Shown piece after piece: positions 31,415 to 33,515 of a DNA stretch of 33,515 nt. A model generated the notes under the pieces. It was not told the DNA's origin and did no database searches. It saw nothing but the letters and a program-made list of their open reading frames with translations. The translations under genes and the position numbers were made by a program. Every line of letters starts with the position of its first letter. Position 1 is the stretch's first letter. Source of the stretch: DATLHO01 sp035539855 (GTDB lineage: Bacteria > Bacteroidota > Ignavibacteria > OLB7); NCBI GenBank assembly GCA_035539855.1, contig DATLHO010000004.1, positions 1 to 33,515 on the forward strand, read 5' to 3'.

Positions 31415-33238
31415 ATGATCCGCACGCTCGCGTCGACGCTCTTCCTCTGCCTTGTCGCGGCGACGGCCGCGCCCGGGCAGTACGTGGGCGTCGCGGGCAG
31501 CTACCGGATCGGGCTTCTGGAGGCGGAGCGGCTGACCGACAACTGGCGCTCGTGGTGCGCGTGCGACGAGTCCGGCAGCGCACTGGCGCAGCAGACGCTG
31601 TTCACCGCCGCGTTCCTTTTCGCCGAGGACAGTCTCCCCGTCGCCGCTGGCGCCCGCGTGGGATTCGGCACCGGCCTGAGCAGCTTCGTCTCACCGGACT
31701 ATCCCGCGCTGCGTCCCGATCTGCCCGCGGACGCCCTCCTGCAGTACCGCGAGAGCCTGCGATCGACGACACTGCGTGTCGATCTCGAGGGACGGGTTCG
31801 CACCGGAGGCGACGCGTCGCTGATGATTGGTCCGTGGTTCGAGTACGCTCTCGCCTCGACGCTCGAGCGACGCGAGCAGATCGTCTCGCCGGGCGGCGCG
31901 ACGTTCCTGGATGGGCGCGACGAGCGCGATCTCGTCGGCGCGCCGGAGGTGCCGAACGACGGCCTGCGCTGGGGAATGTCGCTCGGTGTCTCGCTGGCGG
32001 TCCCGTTGAGTGCGACGGTGAGCCTCGTGCCGAGCGTAGTCATCGAGAGCGACCTGCAGGGACTCGGCCAGGCGAGGCCGGGCGCTCTAATGCTCGCGTT
32101 CGGCACCGCCGTCGTCTTCGACACGCGTGGGATCGGCGGAGCTCGTTCGCAGCCGATCGTCGATCTGCCTTCAACGAGCTCGGTGTCGCGTCCGACGCCG
32201 CTCGCAGCCAGCAGCGCGACGGTCAGCCTCTTCGCGATCGATGGTGGTCGACACCTGCGCATTGCGAGGGCACGGCGCGAGCGCACCTATCGTCGCATCG
32301 TCACGCCGATGCCACGCACGCTCGAGCTTCCCGCGGATGCGCTTGCCGATACGATGAGCACGAGACGCGAGCCCGCATCGCTGATCGGCGCCACGCCCGA
32401 TGAGATCGCGGCGCGTGCGATCGATGTTCTCGGACAGCGGATGCGCGAGAATCCGAGAGCGCGACTGCGATTGGTGCTCGAGGCTGGTCGTGGTGAGTCC
32501 ATCGCGGCCGGTCGGGATCGCGCACGGACCGTTCGGGAGTATCTCGTACGACGCTGGGATGTCGATCGCGCGCGCATTGCGGTGACGCGGAGTGCGGGCG
32601 GCTCGACGACGGCGATGACACCATCATCTCGCATAACGGTTGCCGGAGCGAGCACCGAGCTCACGATGCCGATCGTGGTCGAATGGGTCGACGAGCGCCT
32701 GACGCTGCCGCAGCTCGGCATCGACCCGGTGATCGACGCGCCGCGCGGAATCGCCGCGACGAACCTACGGCTCATGCGTTCCGGGCGCACCCTCGCCGAA
32801 GGCACGGTAGCCGACACCGCCGCGCTCGGCGAGCTCGCGGTCGATCTCAGCGACGCGCTCGAAGGAGGCGCCTCGGCGCCGATCGTCGCGGAGCTCGAGG
32901 TCGTCGATTCGTCGGGCGCAACGACACGCGCATCGGCCGAGCTTGCACTGGAGGTTCCGGGAGAGACGGAAGGAGGCGGCTACGATCGCGAGCTGATCAC
33001 GATCGTGCTCCACGACGACGCGGATCGGATGATGCTCGCGGAGCTCGAGCGGGCGCTGATGCCGGGCGCGCGAGTCACGGTGCATGTCGGCAGCGGCGTG
33101 CAGGGCGCCGCGCACGCCGATCGCGTTCGAGCGATGCTTCGTCGCCGCGGTGTTGAGGTTGATGAGGTTGTGGATGGAGGTGATGCCGGGGCGGGGGGAA
33201 TGCGGGTCGATGTCGAGATTGATGCGCGTAGGCATTGA
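31415..33238 (+). CDS. envelope protein, degenerate OmpA-like paralogue
   Basis: The 607-residue product has a signal peptide (MIRTLASTLFLCLVAATA, cleavage near residue 22). Residues 23-240 are beta-rich like a barrel (GLLEAERLTDNW, RVGFGTGLSSFV, GMSLGVSLAVPLSATVSLVP). Then come two regions spaced like the OmpA-like domains of the 27751-29736 protein. The first contains AARAIDVLGQRMRENPRARL and RDRARTVREYLVRRWDV. The second contains ELITIVLHDDADRMMLAELE and ADRVRAMLRRRGVEV. The second lacks the TDxxG and LSxxRA residues that bind peptidoglycan, so it probably does not anchor to the wall. ATG 31415 is chosen because it gives the signal peptide. It is divergent from the sigma-factor gene; the 245-base region between them (31170-31414) holds no other gene. 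Confidence 0.78.
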   Translation: MIRTLASTLFLCLVAATAAPGQYVGVAGSYRIGLLEAERLTDNWRSWCACDESGSALAQQTLFTAAFLFAEDSLPVAAGARVGFGTGLSSFVSPDYPALRPDLPADALLQYRESLRSTTLRVDLEGRVRTGGDASLMIGPWFEYALASTLERREQIVSPGGATFLDGRDERDLVGAPEVPNDGLRWGMSLGVSLAVPLSATVSLVPSVVIESDLQGLGQARPGALMLAFGTAVVFDTRGIGGARSQPIVDLPSTSSVSRPTPLAASSATVSLFAIDGGRHLRIARARRERTYRRIVTPMPRTLELPADALADTMSTRREPASLIGATPDEIAARAIDVLGQRMRENPRARLRLVLEAGRGESIAAGRDRARTVREYLVRRWDVDRARIAVTRSAGGSTTAMTPSSRITVAGASTELTMPIVVEWVDERLTLPQLGIDPVIDAPRGIAATNLRLMRSGRTLAEGTVADTAALGELAVDLSDALEGGASAPIVAELEVVDSSGATTRASAELALEVPGETEGGGYDRELITIVLHDDADRMMLAELERALMPGARVTVHVGSGVQGAAHADRVRAMLRRRGVEVDEVVDGGDAGAGGMRVDVEIDARRH

Positions 33239-33266
33239 GACTCCTTACCCACTGAACACCGCGCCC

Positions 33267-33400
33267 CCGTCATCTTCCCGAAGCGCAGCGGAGGGGAGAT
33301 CGTTCTTCCGCGGTAGCGGTACCCTTCGGCACGGCTACCGCCGAAGACAGATCCCCGGACGCATACGTGAATATGACTCGCTCCGCTCGCGAGGATGACG
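33267..33400. repeat. palindromic interspersed repeat, copy C
   Basis: Starts CCGTCATCTTCCCGAAGCG and ends CTCGCGAGGATGACG, with the shared core at 33306-33338 (CCCTTC in place of the central CCGTCC of copies A and B). Compared with copy A, about 22 bases (33358-33379, GGACGCATACGTGAATATGA and neighbours) replace a four-base stretch of the right arm, and ten extra bases sit in the left arm relative to copy B. It begins 28 bases after the stop at 33238. Confidence 0.82.
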
Positions 33401-33430
33401 AAGTCGCCGCGAAAGAAAGGGGACTGAATC

Positions 33431-33463
33431 CCAAAAACAAAAAACAAAAAACCAATAACCAAG
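33431..33463. other. A-rich low-GC tract
   Basis: CCCAAAAACAAAAAACAAAA and onward into ACCAATAACCAA is a run of C-separated A blocks with a period of about seven, next to repeat copy C. No coding signal is seen on either strand in 33401-33515; the low-GC composition is sharply unlike the rest of the window. Confidence 0.6.
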
Positions 33464-33515
33464 CGCCACTCACGGCCTATTCTTCACCAGAAAAACCTCC
33501 CTCCTCACCACCGAC

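Noticed and set aside
33270..33473. Small minus-strand frame with a hydrophobic start (GAWLLVFCFLFLGFSPLSFA)
   Set aside because: The hydrophobic part is simply the A-rich tract read backwards, and the rest is the palindromic repeat; no ribosome binding site.

Overview
The window is a high-GC, Gram-negative chromosomal segment that looks like a deep branch of the Bacteroidota / FCB group (Ignavibacteria- or Kapabacteria-like; this placement is inference). Three signals point there. Three large secreted proteins end in a type IX secretion (T9SS) type A sorting domain. Several genes carry a Bacteroidetes-type -7 promoter box (consensus TAnnTTTG); the tRNA gene has the full TTTG-N21-TATATTTG promoter. 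Most of the remaining genes make or maintain a two-membrane envelope.

Layout. 1-6321 (+): 3' end of a T9SS-secreted DUF4397-like protein, a lysophospholipid acyltransferase, two consecutive GT9 (heptosyltransferase-type) glycosyltransferases and a MoxR ATPase. 6333-9813 (-): a small secreted protein, a PAP2 membrane phosphatase that overlaps the end of ksgA, ksgA, and an exported protein with a TonB-C-like end; a palindromic repeat lies at 7027-7149. 9945-10787 (+): dapF. 10791-13385 (-): an mlaE-mlaF-mlaD phospholipid transport operon. 13746-20893 (-): two T9SS cargo genes, one of 1732 residues with no recognised domain and one FG-GAP beta-propeller of 612 residues. 21093-24655 (-): rlmN, an L,D-transpeptidase lipoprotein and a membrane-anchored M23 peptidase. 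24755-24931: a self-contained tRNA-Leu(CAG) unit with promoter and intrinsic terminator. 24956-26835 (+): a predicted outer-membrane barrel protein and an arginase/formimidoylglutamase family enzyme, convergent with a methyltransferase (26832-27548, -). 27751-33238: an ECF sigma / anti-sigma pair flanked by two OmpA-like envelope proteins. Palindromic repeat copies lie at 27637-27698 and 33267-33400.

How the genes fit together. Most encode envelope functions: lipid acylation and phospholipid transport (PlsC-like, PAP2, MlaEFD), glycolipid sugar transfer (GT9 pair), peptidoglycan precursor and remodelling (DapF, LdtYkuD, M23), OmpA-like anchoring and secreted cargo. The sigma/anti-sigma pair between the two OmpA-like genes is the most plausible local regulatory system. 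I found no phage, transposase, CRISPR array or defence island. The most unusual features are the interspersed palindromic repeat family, the promoter boxes lying 4-7 nt from start codons (predicted leaderless mRNAs), the sigma/anti-sigma/OmpA cluster with a repeat-built anti-sigma tail, and the long ksgA/PAP2 overlap.
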